Assembly (NCBI RefSeq): GCF_022809355.1
Contig: NZ_JAKZMM010000001.1
Span: 1 to 64,000, forward strand
Direction of reading: 5' to 3'
DNA: 64,000 nt
Source of the DNA: Parabacteroides faecalis
GTDB taxonomy: Bacteria; Bacteroidota; Bacteroidia; Bacteroidales; Tannerellaceae
In this document: positions 36,039-45,449 of the stretch, piece by piece
How the letters are laid out: each line of letters starts with the position of its first letter
How positions within the stretch are numbered: the stretch's first letter is position 1
Made by a program: the position numbers and the translations under genes
Notes under the pieces: model-generated
Seen by the model: only the letters and a program-made list of their open reading frames with translations
Told to the model about the DNA's origin: nothing
Database searches by the model: none

Positions 36039-37577
36039 ATGGAACAACATTCTCAAAACATTAACAAAGTAATTGTCCGTCCGTTGCAGATGACGGATTA
36101 TAAGCAGTTAGCTCAATCGTTCAGACGTGTTTATTCTGATGGTTCGGATGTGTTCTGGACGAAAGAGCAGATCGAAAAATTACTTACTATTTTCCCCGAA
36201 GGACAGGTTGTAACGGTTGTTGATAATAAGATAGTTGGTTGTGCCCTTTCAATTATCGTTGATTATGATCGTGTCAAGAATGATCATACTTATGCCGATG
36301 TAACAGGGAAAGAAACTTTCAATACACATAATCCGAAAGGTAATATTCTATATGGTATAGAAGTCTTTATACATCCGGATTATCGTGGATTACGTCTGGC
36401 CCGTCGTATGTATGATTATCGGAAGGAACTTTGCGAAAGCCTGAACTTGAAAGCGATTATGTTTGGTGGACGTATTCCGAATTATCATAAATATGCGGAT
36501 GTCATGCGTCCCAAAGAATATATCGATAAGGTCCGCAAGAAAGAAATATATGATCCGGTTCTGACGTTCCAGTTGTCAAACGATTTCCATGTGCGAAAAG
36601 TGATGACTAATTATCTGCCGAACGATGAAGAGTCAAAGCATTATGCGACCTTGTTGCAATGGGATAATATTTACTATCAGCCGAAACCAGAAGTGATTGC
36701 TTCAAAAACAACGGTTCGGGTAGGTTTGGTTCAATGGCAGATGCGTCCGTATAAGAGCTTAAATGACGTCTTCGAGCAAGTTGAATTCTTTGTGGATGCA
36801 GTGTCGGACTATAAAAGTGATTTCATCCTGTTCCCGGAATATTTCAATGCTCCGCTGATGGCAAAATTCAATCACATGAGTGAGTCAGAGGCTATCCGTG
36901 AGTTAGCTCAGTATACGGATGAGATGCGGAAACGCTTTGTTGAGCTGGCTATCAGTTATAATATCAATATCATTACAGGAAGTATGCCTCAGATCCGTGA
37001 AGACGGTTTATATAATGTAGGATTCTTATGCCGTCGGGATGGTTCTTATGAGACATATGAGAAAATTCATATTACACCGGATGAAGCTAAAAGCTGGGGA
37101 CTTTCGGGAGGAAAGAAAGTACAAACCTTTGAAACGGATTCAGCTAAGATAGGTGTCTTGATTTGTTATGATGTTGAGTTCCCGGAATTATCCCGTATCA
37201 TGGCTGAACAAGGGATGCAGATATTGTTCGTTCCTTATTTAACTGATACGCAGAATGCCTATTCAAGAGTTCGGGTCTGTGCTCAGGCTCGTGCCATTGA
37301 AAATGAATGTTTCGTAGTCATTGCCGGTAGTGTGGGTAACTTACCGCGTGTACACAATATGGATATTCAGTACGCTCAGTCGGGAGTCTTCACTCCGTGT
37401 GACTTTGCCTTCCCAACGGATGGAAACCGGGCAGAAGCAACACCGAATACTGAAATGATTCTGGTATCGGATGTCGATCTGGATTTGTTGAGTGAATTAC
37501 ATACCTATGGAAGCGTACGCAATTTGAAAGATCGCCGGAATGATTTGTATGAAGTTCGATTGAAAAAAAATAAATAA
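36039..37577 (+). CDS. GNAT acetyltransferase - carbon-nitrogen hydrolase fusion
   Basis: This 512-residue two-domain protein starts at MEQHSQNINK. Residues about 10-215 are a GNAT N-acetyltransferase (YGIEVFIHPDYRGLRLARRM is the acetyl-CoA loop). Residues about 225-510 are a nitrilase-superfamily amidohydrolase with the Glu-Lys-Cys triad: Glu in FILFPEYFNAPLM, Lys in YEKIHITPDE, Cys in IGVLICYDVEFPEL. The fusion is known in several bacterial phyla but its substrate is not established to my knowledge. The gene has its own -7 box and is followed by a hairpin, so it is probably monocistronic. Confidence 0.9.
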   Translation: MEQHSQNINKVIVRPLQMTDYKQLAQSFRRVYSDGSDVFWTKEQIEKLLTIFPEGQVVTVVDNKIVGCALSIIVDYDRVKNDHTYADVTGKETFNTHNPKGNILYGIEVFIHPDYRGLRLARRMYDYRKELCESLNLKAIMFGGRIPNYHKYADVMRPKEYIDKVRKKEIYDPVLTFQLSNDFHVRKVMTNYLPNDEESKHYATLLQWDNIYYQPKPEVIASKTTVRVGLVQWQMRPYKSLNDVFEQVEFFVDAVSDYKSDFILFPEYFNAPLMAKFNHMSESEAIRELAQYTDEMRKRFVELAISYNINIITGSMPQIREDGLYNVGFLCRRDGSYETYEKIHITPDEAKSWGLSGGKKVQTFETDSAKIGVLICYDVEFPELSRIMAEQGMQILFVPYLTDTQNAYSRVRVCAQARAIENECFVVIAGSVGNLPRVHNMDIQYAQSGVFTPCDFAFPTDGNRAEATPNTEMILVSDVDLDLLSELHTYGSVRNLKDRRNDLYEVRLKKNK

Positions 37578-37587
37578 GCATTTAAAC

Positions 37588-37639
37588 AAAGACACGAAGA
37601 TAACGCCGTTCGTATGAACACGCGGACTTCGTGTCTTTT
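37588..37639 (+). terminator. Hairpin terminator after the GNAT-nitrilase gene
   Basis: AAAGACACGAAG (37588-37599) pairs with CTTCGTGTCTTT (37627-37638), a 12-bp stem followed by TTG, 10 bases after the stop codon. Confidence 0.65.
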
Positions 37640-37659
37640 GTATATAATTATAAAGGTAA

Positions 37660-39036
37660 ATGGCAAAGACAAAGACGGTTTATGTTTGTTCTCATTGCGG
37701 GGCTGATTCTCCGAAATGGTTAGGGAAATGTCCGAATTGCGGAGAATGGAATACGTATGTGGAAGAGGTTGTTACGAAAGAAGTCCCTTCTGCCAAGCGT
37801 CCGGTTCCTTCCGGTTTGAGCGAAAGAGGACAGGCGCGTCCGGTATTGCTTCGGGATATTACAGCGGAGAAGGAAGACCGATTGGATTTGAAAGACCAGG
37901 AGTTGAACCGTGTGTTGGGCGGTGGCTTGGTGAAAGGATCTTTGGTATTGATTGGCGGTGAACCGGGAATCGGAAAATCTACCTTGGTTTTGCAGACAAT
38001 CCTCAAGTTGCATGATTTGAAAGTCTTGTATGTTTCCGGGGAAGAAAGTTACCGTCAGTTGAAAATGCGGGCGGATCGTCTGGCTCCAGATAGTCAGAAT
38101 TGCCTGATCTTATGCGAGACCAATCTGGAACAGATATTCGTGCAGGCTCAGAATGTGCAACCCGATTTGTTGATTATCGATTCTATTCAAACGATTTTTA
38201 CCGAGCTGGTCGAATCTTCTCCGGGCAGTGTTTCTCAGGTGCGCGAGTGTAGTGCTGCGATTCTGAAGTTTGCCAAGGAAAGCGGAGTGCCGGTATTGCT
38301 GATCGGTCATATTAATAAGGAAGGAAGCATTGCCGGACCTAAGGTGTTGGAACATATCGTTGATACCGTTTTACAGTTCGAAGGCGACCAACATTATATG
38401 TATCGGATTCTTCGCAGTATCAAGAACCGTTTCGGTAGTACTGCCGAATTGGGAATTTATGAGATGCGGCAAGAAGGTTTGCGCGAGGTAAGTAATCCAT
38501 CGGAATTATTGCTTACGCAGAACCATGAAGGATTGAGTGGAGTAGCCATTGCCGCTGCCATCGAAGGAATTCGTCCGTTCTTGATTGAAACGCAGGCTTT
38601 GGTAAGTTCCGCCGTTTATGGGACGCCGCAACGAAGTGCCACCGGTTTTGATATCCGGCGGATGAATATGTTGCTGGCGGTATTGGAGAAACGTGCCGGA
38701 TTCAAGCTGGCTCAGAAAGACGTTTTCCTGAATATTGCCGGTGGTTTGCGTGTCAATGATCCGGCAATCGATTTGGCCGTGTTGGCAGCCGTTCTGTCGT
38801 CAAGTCTGGATATCTCCATCGAACCAGGCGTTTGTATGGCAGGTGAAGTAGGCTTGTCGGGCGAGATCCGTCCGGTAAATCGGATTGAACAACGAATCAT
38901 GGAGGCAGAAAAGCTGGGTTTTTCCCGTATTCTGATTCCCTATAATAATTTGAAAGGTTTTGATACGAGCCGTTGCCGGATTCAGATTGTGCAGGTCCGG
39001 AAAGTGGAAGAGGCGTTCCGGCAGCTGTTCGGTTAA
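37660..39036 (+). CDS. radA: DNA repair protein RadA
   Basis: This 458-residue RecA-like ATPase processes recombination intermediates by promoting branch migration. The domains are complete: an N-terminal C4 zinc finger (CSHCGADSPKWLGKCPNCGEW, split here only by description), Walker A GGEPGIGKST near residue 100, the RadA-specific KNRFG loop in RSIKNRFGSTAELGIYEM, and a C-terminal Lon-protease-like domain (DVFLNIAGGLRVNDPAID, GEVGLSGEIRPVNRIEQR). The length is normal. It is followed 38 bases later by the FAD oxidoreductase gene. Confidence 0.96.
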   Translation: MAKTKTVYVCSHCGADSPKWLGKCPNCGEWNTYVEEVVTKEVPSAKRPVPSGLSERGQARPVLLRDITAEKEDRLDLKDQELNRVLGGGLVKGSLVLIGGEPGIGKSTLVLQTILKLHDLKVLYVSGEESYRQLKMRADRLAPDSQNCLILCETNLEQIFVQAQNVQPDLLIIDSIQTIFTELVESSPGSVSQVRECSAAILKFAKESGVPVLLIGHINKEGSIAGPKVLEHIVDTVLQFEGDQHYMYRILRSIKNRFGSTAELGIYEMRQEGLREVSNPSELLLTQNHEGLSGVAIAAAIEGIRPFLIETQALVSSAVYGTPQRSATGFDIRRMNMLLAVLEKRAGFKLAQKDVFLNIAGGLRVNDPAIDLAVLAAVLSSSLDISIEPGVCMAGEVGLSGEIRPVNRIEQRIMEAEKLGFSRILIPYNNLKGFDTSRCRIQIVQVRKVEEAFRQLFG

Positions 39037-39074
39037 TCTCGGTATAATTTATCATTGATTAATGATTGACTTAC

Positions 39075-40655
39075 ATGATTAAAGAAATACAATTACGCAT
39101 ATTGCCGGAAGAAGCTGCCAACGAGCAGGCTTTAAAGACGGTGCTTTCCCGGGAGTTGGCTTTATCGGTAACAGACATTCATGCTGTCCGTATTCTGAAG
39201 CGTTCGATCGATGCCCGGCAGCGCACGATATTTGTGAATCTGAAAGTACAGGCCTTTATTGAGGAAGATCCGACAACACCGGCTTATCAGTCGGTAACAT
39301 ACGGAGATGTTTCGTCGGGAAAGCCCGTAGTGATTGTCGGAGCAGGACCCGGAGGTTTGTTTGCTGCCTTGCGCGCCATCGAATTGGGACTTCGTCCGAT
39401 TGTAGTAGAACGAGGCAAGAATGTACGGGAACGGAAAAAGGATATTGCCCGTATCAGTCGGGAACATCTGGTGAATCCGGAGTCGAATTACAGCTTCGGA
39501 GAAGGAGGTGCCGGCGCTTATTCAGACGGTAAACTCTATACGCGAAGTAAGAAGCGGGGTTCGGTCGAGAAGATCCTGAATGTATTCTGCCAACACGGGG
39601 CCAGTCCGTCGATCCTGTCGGATGCGCATCCGCATATCGGGACGGACAAACTGCCGCGTGTGATTGAGAATATGCGCGAACAAATCCTTCGGTCGGGTGG
39701 AGAAGTACACTTTGAAACCCGGATGGACCGATTGATTATCCGCGACAACGAAGTGATCGGTATAGAAACACAGACAGGAGAGACATTTATGGGACCGGTT
39801 ATTCTGGCCACAGGACATTCTGCCCGCGATGTCTATTATTATCTATATAATGCCCAAATCCCGATTGAGGCGAAAGGTATTGCCGTGGGCGTCCGTCTGG
39901 AACATCCGCAGCAATTGATAGATCAGATTCAATATCACCGGAAGGAAGGTAGAGGTAAGTATTTACCAGCTGCCGAATACAGTTTCGTCACACAAGTACA
40001 AGGACGAGGCGTTTATTCATTTTGTATGTGTCCGGGTGGTTTTGTTGTACCGGCAGCCAGCGGCCCCCGACAGATTGTTGTCAATGGAATGTCTCCATCC
40101 AACCGTGGGTCGTATTGGTCTAATTCCGGAATGGTTGTAGAAATCCGTCCGGAAGATTATCCCGAACTGATGAAAGGGCAGGAGATGAAAGTCCCGGCTG
40201 ATTCGCCTTTGGCATTGATGGCTTTTCAGGAGCGGCTGGAAGAACTTTGCTGGCTCAACGGGAACCAGCGACAGACGGCTCCGTCTCAGCGGATGGACGA
40301 TTTTATTCATAAACGCCTGTCGGCAGATTTGCCTGCCACATCCTATACGCCCGGCGTATTATCTTCGCCTCTTCATTTCTGGATGCCAGAATTTATCACC
40401 CATCGGTTGCGCGAAGGATTCCGTCACTTTGGGAAAGTCTCCAGAGGCTTTTTAACTAATGAAGCCCTGATGATAGGAGTGGAAACACGAACCTCTTCGC
40501 CCGTTCGTATCTTGCGTGATAAAGAACTCCTGCAACATGTCACTTTGCGTGGTCTTTTCCCTTGTGGAGAAGGAGCCGGATATGCCGGAGGCATTGTGTC
40601 GGCTGCTATTGATGGAGAACGCTGTGCCGAGATGGTGGCTGAATTATTGAAATAA
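39075..40655 (+). CDS. FAD-dependent oxidoreductase (uncharacterised 'FAD-dependent dehydrogenase' family)
   Basis: This protein of about 526 residues starts at MIKEIQLRILPEE (ATG 39075; the longer frame uses TTG). After an N-terminal domain of about 85 residues with RILKRSIDARQRTIFVNLKV comes a dinucleotide-binding motif VVIVGAGPGGLFAALRA. Further FAD-family elements are NYSFGEGGAGAYSDGKLYTR, GPVILATGHSARDVY and LFPCGEGAGYAGGIVSAAID. This family is widespread and annotated only as NAD(P)/FAD-dependent oxidoreductase; the reaction is unknown. It is followed by a rhomboid protease 34 bases downstream. A radA-FAD-rhomboid-MATE transcription unit is likely. Confidence 0.9.
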   Translation: MIKEIQLRILPEEAANEQALKTVLSRELALSVTDIHAVRILKRSIDARQRTIFVNLKVQAFIEEDPTTPAYQSVTYGDVSSGKPVVIVGAGPGGLFAALRAIELGLRPIVVERGKNVRERKKDIARISREHLVNPESNYSFGEGGAGAYSDGKLYTRSKKRGSVEKILNVFCQHGASPSILSDAHPHIGTDKLPRVIENMREQILRSGGEVHFETRMDRLIIRDNEVIGIETQTGETFMGPVILATGHSARDVYYYLYNAQIPIEAKGIAVGVRLEHPQQLIDQIQYHRKEGRGKYLPAAEYSFVTQVQGRGVYSFCMCPGGFVVPAASGPRQIVVNGMSPSNRGSYWSNSGMVVEIRPEDYPELMKGQEMKVPADSPLALMAFQERLEELCWLNGNQRQTAPSQRMDDFIHKRLSADLPATSYTPGVLSSPLHFWMPEFITHRLREGFRHFGKVSRGFLTNEALMIGVETRTSSPVRILRDKELLQHVTLRGLFPCGEGAGYAGGIVSAAIDGERCAEMVAELLK

Positions 40656-40689
40656 GAAAAAGGAAAGATAATAGACATAAACAGAGCTT

Positions 40690-41292
40690 ATGATAACCTA
40701 TTTGATTTTGGGAATAACCGTAGTAGTCTCTTTCATCTGTTTTGGAAATCAGACGCTGGCGATGAAACTGGCCTTGAGTCCTTATCAGGTAATCCACCGA
40801 CAGGAATGGTATCGGGTCGTTACCCATGGATTTGTACATGCCGATATGACTCACCTGGTGGTAAATATGTTTACCTTCTGGTCGTTCGGTACCTATATGG
40901 AGCAATACTACCAATACGTAGGACTTGGGAAGTGGGGCTTCCTTCTTTTGTATTTCGGAGGAATGATCTTTGCTTCTTCCTTTGATCTGGCGAAACAAAA
41001 AGACAATCCATATTATTTGTCTATTGGTGCTTCAGGAGCCGTTTCGGCCGTTCTGTTTTCTTCTATCTTTTTCGATCCATGGGGAAAAATCTATTTCTTT
41101 GCCCTGTTGCCTATACCGGGAATACTCTTCGGAGTCATTTACTTATTGTATTGTCAGTATATGGCCAAGCAGGCGAGCGACCATATCAACCATAATGCCC
41201 ATTTCCTGGGTGCTTTGTTTGGCTTTTTACTGCCCGCTCTGTTAAACCCTTCGTTGGTGAAGTTATTCTTAGGAGCATTGATAGGACGATGA
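40690..41292 (+). CDS. Rhomboid family intramembrane serine protease
   Basis: This 200-residue polytopic membrane protease cleaves substrate helices within the bilayer. Conserved elements are HGFVHADMTHLVVNM (oxyanion/HxxxN region), SIGASGAVSA with catalytic S115, and NHNAHFLGALFG with catalytic H171. Six hydrophobic helices are apparent. The gene ends in ATGA shared with the start of the MATE gene, so translation is probably coupled. Confidence 0.93.
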   Translation: MITYLILGITVVVSFICFGNQTLAMKLALSPYQVIHRQEWYRVVTHGFVHADMTHLVVNMFTFWSFGTYMEQYYQYVGLGKWGFLLLYFGGMIFASSFDLAKQKDNPYYLSIGASGAVSAVLFSSIFFDPWGKIYFFALLPIPGILFGVIYLLYCQYMAKQASDHINHNAHFLGALFGFLLPALLNPSLVKLFLGALIGR

Positions 41293-42587
41293 ATAAACGG
41301 ATACTAGGGTTGGCTTTTCCTTCGATTATTTCGAATATTACCGTTCCTCTGCTCGGCTTGGTGGATGTTTCCATCGTGGGACATTTAGGTTCGGCTATTT
41401 ACATCGGAGCTATTGCTGTGGGTGGTATGTTGTTTAGTATGATCTATTGGATTTTCGGCTTTCTACGGATGGGTGCCAGCGGACTAACTGCCCAAGCCTA
41501 TGGAAGACGTGATTTGGCAGAAGTTATCCTATTGTTTGTCCGTTCGCTAGGAATAGCCTTTGGACTGGCCTTGTTGCTGATCTTGCTTCAATATCCAATC
41601 CTGAAAGTCGCTTTTACATTGATTGATGCAACACCAGCTATTAAAGAACTGGCCTCTCTTTATTTCCGGATTTGTATATGGGGCGCTCCAGCGGTATTAG
41701 GTTTATATAGTTTTGCGGGTTGGTTTGTAGGTATGCAGAATTCGCGTTTCCCGATGTACATAGCCATTACACAAAATGTTGTCAATATTGCTGCCAGTTT
41801 GTTCTTTGTATTTGTCTGGAACCGTGGAGTAGCAGGCGTTGCCATGGGAACGCTGGTTGCCCAATATGCCGGATTGCTGATGGCTTCGTTATTATGGTAT
41901 GGTTATTATCGCCGATTATGGCAAAAGCTGAACTGGCAAATGTTGACAGACTATGAGGCCATGCGTTCCTTTTTCATACTGAACCGGGATATTTTCTTCC
42001 GAACTTTATGTCTGGTCGCGGTAACAACTTATTTTACTTCTCGGGGAGCCGAACAAGGCGATATTATTCTGGCTGTAAATACGCTGATGATGCAGCTGTT
42101 TACCTTATATTCATACATCATGGATGGTTTTGCCTATGCAGGAGAAGCTTTGACCGGTCGCTATGTCGGCGCACATAATCAGGCAGACTTAACACGTATG
42201 ATCCAGACTTTGTTTGCTTGGGGTGTTGGATTGGCTCTTGCCTTTACCTTATTATATGGTATAGGAGGAAGTTCATTCCTGAGCTTACTGACAAACGAAC
42301 AAGAGGTATTGAATGCTTCTTCAGACTATTTCTATTGGGTACTGGCTATTCCATTAGCCGGCATGGCTGCCTTTTTATGGGATGGAATCTATATTGGAGC
42401 TACAGCTTCCCGCCAGATGCTATATTCGATGTTGGTTGCTTCGATTTCATTCTTTATTTTACAAGGAATATTTCAGCAACGAATGGGAAACCATGCCTTG
42501 TGGATGGCTTTTATCGCTTATTTGTTCCTGCGGGGTCTGGTTCAAACCGGATTGGCACGAAAGATTCTGTTGAAATCAGAGAGATGA
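41289..42587 (+). CDS. MATE family efflux transporter (DinF-like)
   Basis: This 432-residue transporter has about 12 hydrophobic helices in two repeats. The first repeat contains PSIISNITVPLLGLVDVSIV, with GASGLTAQAYGRRD after helix 2; the second contains ILAVNTLMMQLFTLYSYIM and GEALTGRYVGAHNQ. MATE proteins extrude cationic drugs or metabolites against Na+ or H+. It overlaps the rhomboid gene by 4 bases. Substrate is unknown. Confidence 0.93.
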   Translation: MNKRILGLAFPSIISNITVPLLGLVDVSIVGHLGSAIYIGAIAVGGMLFSMIYWIFGFLRMGASGLTAQAYGRRDLAEVILLFVRSLGIAFGLALLLILLQYPILKVAFTLIDATPAIKELASLYFRICIWGAPAVLGLYSFAGWFVGMQNSRFPMYIAITQNVVNIAASLFFVFVWNRGVAGVAMGTLVAQYAGLLMASLLWYGYYRRLWQKLNWQMLTDYEAMRSFFILNRDIFFRTLCLVAVTTYFTSRGAEQGDIILAVNTLMMQLFTLYSYIMDGFAYAGEALTGRYVGAHNQADLTRMIQTLFAWGVGLALAFTLLYGIGGSSFLSLLTNEQEVLNASSDYFYWVLAIPLAGMAAFLWDGIYIGATASRQMLYSMLVASISFFILQGIFQQRMGNHALWMAFIAYLFLRGLVQTGLARKILLKSER

Positions 42588-42603
42588 ATTAAAATAGATT
42601 ATC

Positions 42604-42611
42604 TATTTTTG
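42604..42611 (+). promoter_or_regulatory. -7 box (TATTTTTG) for the SGNH-SGNH-MBOAT cluster
   Basis: TATTTTTG fits TAnnTTTG, 27 bases before ATG 42638. A purine-rich ATAGGAG lies 9-10 bases before the start. It marks the beginning of a transcription unit that runs through tightly overlapping genes to about 48037. Confidence 0.6.
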
Positions 42612-42637
42612 CGGACTTTAATAGGAGATTAGAATTG

Positions 42638-44080
42638 ATGATTGTAGAAAATCGTTTGAGCAGGTTACTATTGTTATTGTTTCTGACGTTTATATTCTGC
42701 TGTGCGTTCTATTACTTACCCGAACAGATAGCAGGTTATCCAGTGAAACGAATAGACTTATTTGCTGATTTGAGAGAAAAATCGACCATTGCTGCCGTTG
42801 ATACATTGCAACAGTCGTGGTTGGAAGAAGATACATTGACTGTTGATTCTGTCGCTTTACAGCGTTTGGCACAAGAAAAAGCTGGAATTGATTCCGTAGC
42901 TTTAGCATTAAGAGATTCATTATATAAAGCCCTGTATGCTGTGGAAGGAGCTGATTCTACGGGTATTCGAATAGAAGATTATTCGGTTGGCCATATCGGA
43001 CTGAATCGTTTCTTTACTGCATTACGGAACCGGACATCTTTGAACCGACCAGTCCGGATCGGTTTTATGGGTGATTCGTTTATAGAAGGAGATATTTTAG
43101 TAGCAGATTTCCGCTCGTTGATGCAGAAAAGATTTGGCGGACGAGGTGTTGGTTTTGTCCCCATTTCTTCTCCGGCGGCACAATATCGTCCTACTGTGAA
43201 GACAACTCCTGCCGGCTGGAAAACTTGGTCTATGTTGACAGATCAGGAACATGCTTATACACTAAGCTGCCTGACATTTGAAGCAGAAGAAGACAAGGCT
43301 GCTTTTTCAATAGAAGCAACAGATAAATATCCTGAACTGGATTCGGTTTCTTCCCTGAAATTAATCTATGAGAATAATCTTTCTACTCAGGTCCGTATCT
43401 CTATGGAAGGATCTTCTGATTCAATGCTGGTTAATTTGCCGCCAACACAGACGATGGCTCAGTATGAATGGAAAGGGATTATCAATAAAGCAGGATTTAG
43501 TTTTTCTCATGCAACTGGATTCAGGGCATTGGGTGTAGCTATGGAAAATGAAGAAGGGGTTGTTGTAGATAACTTTTCCATGCGGGGGAATTCAGGTTTG
43601 GTGTTGGAACGATTAGATTCTATCCAATGTCGGGCATTTAATGATATTCGGCCATACGATTTGATTATCTTACAATATGGTTTGAATGTTGCGAACGACA
43701 GTGTCATGCAATATGGCTGGTATGGCAAAAGAATGGAAAAAGTCATTCATCATATACGACATTGTTTCCCGACAGCAGATGTGATGTTAATGGGTGTTTC
43801 CGACCGTAGTCGCCAAGAGAATGGAACATTTTATACGATGCCTTCGGTATTAGCCCTGTTACATGCCCAAAGGCAGGCGGCGAAAAGAGCAGGAACACCA
43901 TTCTGGAATACGTATGGAGCCATGGGAGGGAAGAATAGTATGGCCCGTTATGTAGAGAATAATTGGGCAAGTAAAGATTATACGCATCTTGGATTTGGTG
44001 GTGGCCGTCAGTTGGCTCGTATCCTCATGGATGCTTTAATGTCTGAAATGGAGTTTTATGAAAATGCAGAACAGAAATAG
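42638..44080 (+). CDS. Membrane-anchored SGNH/GDSL hydrolase-like protein 1
   Basis: This protein of about 480 residues has one N-terminal membrane segment (LLLLLFLTFIFCCAFYYL) and a periplasmic SGNH domain. Block I is GFMGDSFIEGDI (nucleophile Ser), block III is LQYGLNVAND, and block V is KDYTHLGFGGGR (Asp-His). An SGNH partner beside an MBOAT protein is the layout of AlgX/AlgJ/PatB-type O-acetylation machineries, in which it transfers the acyl group to a glycan in the periplasm. ATG 42638 is preferred to the adjacent TTG. It overlaps the next SGNH gene by 23 bases. Confidence 0.85.
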   Translation: MIVENRLSRLLLLLFLTFIFCCAFYYLPEQIAGYPVKRIDLFADLREKSTIAAVDTLQQSWLEEDTLTVDSVALQRLAQEKAGIDSVALALRDSLYKALYAVEGADSTGIRIEDYSVGHIGLNRFFTALRNRTSLNRPVRIGFMGDSFIEGDILVADFRSLMQKRFGGRGVGFVPISSPAAQYRPTVKTTPAGWKTWSMLTDQEHAYTLSCLTFEAEEDKAAFSIEATDKYPELDSVSSLKLIYENNLSTQVRISMEGSSDSMLVNLPPTQTMAQYEWKGIINKAGFSFSHATGFRALGVAMENEEGVVVDNFSMRGNSGLVLERLDSIQCRAFNDIRPYDLIILQYGLNVANDSVMQYGWYGKRMEKVIHHIRHCFPTADVMLMGVSDRSRQENGTFYTMPSVLALLHAQRQAAKRAGTPFWNTYGAMGGKNSMARYVENNWASKDYTHLGFGGGRQLARILMDALMSEMEFYENAEQK

Positions 44081-45449
44081 TCGGATGCGAACAATTGGTA
44101 TTTTCATAGGAATTGTCTTGACGATGTCTGTTTGGGCACAATCTTTGCTTCGTTCCCCCAAAAAAGTTGAAGCTATTCATGAGACGGGACCGACAGCTGT
44201 GGAACTTCCATTACCATTACCGGGAATGTTAGTAGAAGAACGTGATACTTTATTGTTCCCATCAGACAGTGTGCAACCTTTGGAGCGCTTTTTCTCCATG
44301 CTTGATTCTTTGAAGGCAAGAAAGGATACGGTACTGACAATTGTTCATCTCGGAGATTCACATATTCAAGCCGGCAAATATAGTGGTAAAGTCATGCGTC
44401 TGCTACAAGATGAATTTGGAAATGCCGGTCGGGGCTGGATTGCTCCATTTAAGCTAAGCCGGACAAACGAACCTGATGATTATTTTATTACTTCCTCTGT
44501 TCGTGACTGGATTGCCGGGCGTTGTATTCAACGGAAACGGAAGACATCTGTAGGAATGGGCGGAATAGGAGTCAGAAGCATGTCGTCATCTATTAATTTG
44601 AATGTACGTATCGCTCCCAATAATGGCGCCGGTTATGCCTTTAATCAAGCGATCTTATATCGACGGTACAATGCCATGCCCATGCTTCCAACAGATGAAA
44701 GTAAAAAGATTGCAGAAGCTTCCTTGGCTGATTCGGTTGTATATGCCGGCGTAAAAGCAGATACTTTCCGATTGAGTCGTATGACTGATACGTTGCTACT
44801 CCACAGTACCCGACGCAAACAAGGAACAGATTTGTTGTTGCCGGCATCTTCCTTTAATAATACCTATTATGGATTTTCGCTAACGAACGGACAACCGGGG
44901 ATATTGTATCATTCTATAGGTGTGAATGGAGCTATGTATGTAAATTATACAGATAAGGAATATCTGCAACGGCTTTCGTTGCTTCGCCCCCAACTTTTAA
45001 TCATCTCTCTTGGAACCAATGAAACTTTCGGCAGGAACTTTTCCGGTCTTGAATTCAGCGAACAAGTCCATCGGTTTCTGTCGCTGGTAAAGGAAGTCAT
45101 GCCAGAGACTGAGATTATATTAACTACACCGCCGGAATGTTATAAAAGGACTTATGTCAAGAAGAAACGGATTTATGTAAGAAATGAGAATACGGAAAAG
45201 GCTGCAGCAGCTTTAAGGCAGATAGCTCAAGAGGAAGGTATAGTTTGTTGGGATTTATTTACAGCAACCGGCGGGAAAAACTCCTGCCGAAAGTGGCAAA
45301 CTCAGCATTTACTAAGCAAAGACCGGATTCATTTTACGCAGCGAGGCTATCAGGATCAAGGCGTATTATTATATAGAGCGCTGATGAATGCCTATAATGC
45401 TCATCTTAGACAAAGAGTAATCAATCAGCCGATGGAGGATAAATTATGA
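44058..45449 (+). CDS. SGNH/GDSL hydrolase-like protein 2
   Basis: This 463-residue exported protein has a signal or anchor (TIGIFIGIVLTMSVWAQ) and a second SGNH fold. Block I is VHLGDSHIQAGK, block III is ISLGTNETFG, and block V is KDRIHFTQRGYQDQG with the Asp-His pair. It is a distant paralogue of the preceding protein. It starts within the end of that gene (23-base overlap) and overlaps the MBOAT gene by 4 bases (ATGA). Having two SGNH partners for one MBOAT suggests separate acetyl-transfer and de-acetylation or two acceptor sites, which is inference. Confidence 0.85.
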   Translation: MKMQNRNSRMRTIGIFIGIVLTMSVWAQSLLRSPKKVEAIHETGPTAVELPLPLPGMLVEERDTLLFPSDSVQPLERFFSMLDSLKARKDTVLTIVHLGDSHIQAGKYSGKVMRLLQDEFGNAGRGWIAPFKLSRTNEPDDYFITSSVRDWIAGRCIQRKRKTSVGMGGIGVRSMSSSINLNVRIAPNNGAGYAFNQAILYRRYNAMPMLPTDESKKIAEASLADSVVYAGVKADTFRLSRMTDTLLLHSTRRKQGTDLLLPASSFNNTYYGFSLTNGQPGILYHSIGVNGAMYVNYTDKEYLQRLSLLRPQLLIISLGTNETFGRNFSGLEFSEQVHRFLSLVKEVMPETEIILTTPPECYKRTYVKKKRIYVRNENTEKAAAALRQIAQEEGIVCWDLFTATGGKNSCRKWQTQHLLSKDRIHFTQRGYQDQGVLLYRALMNAYNAHLRQRVINQPMEDKL

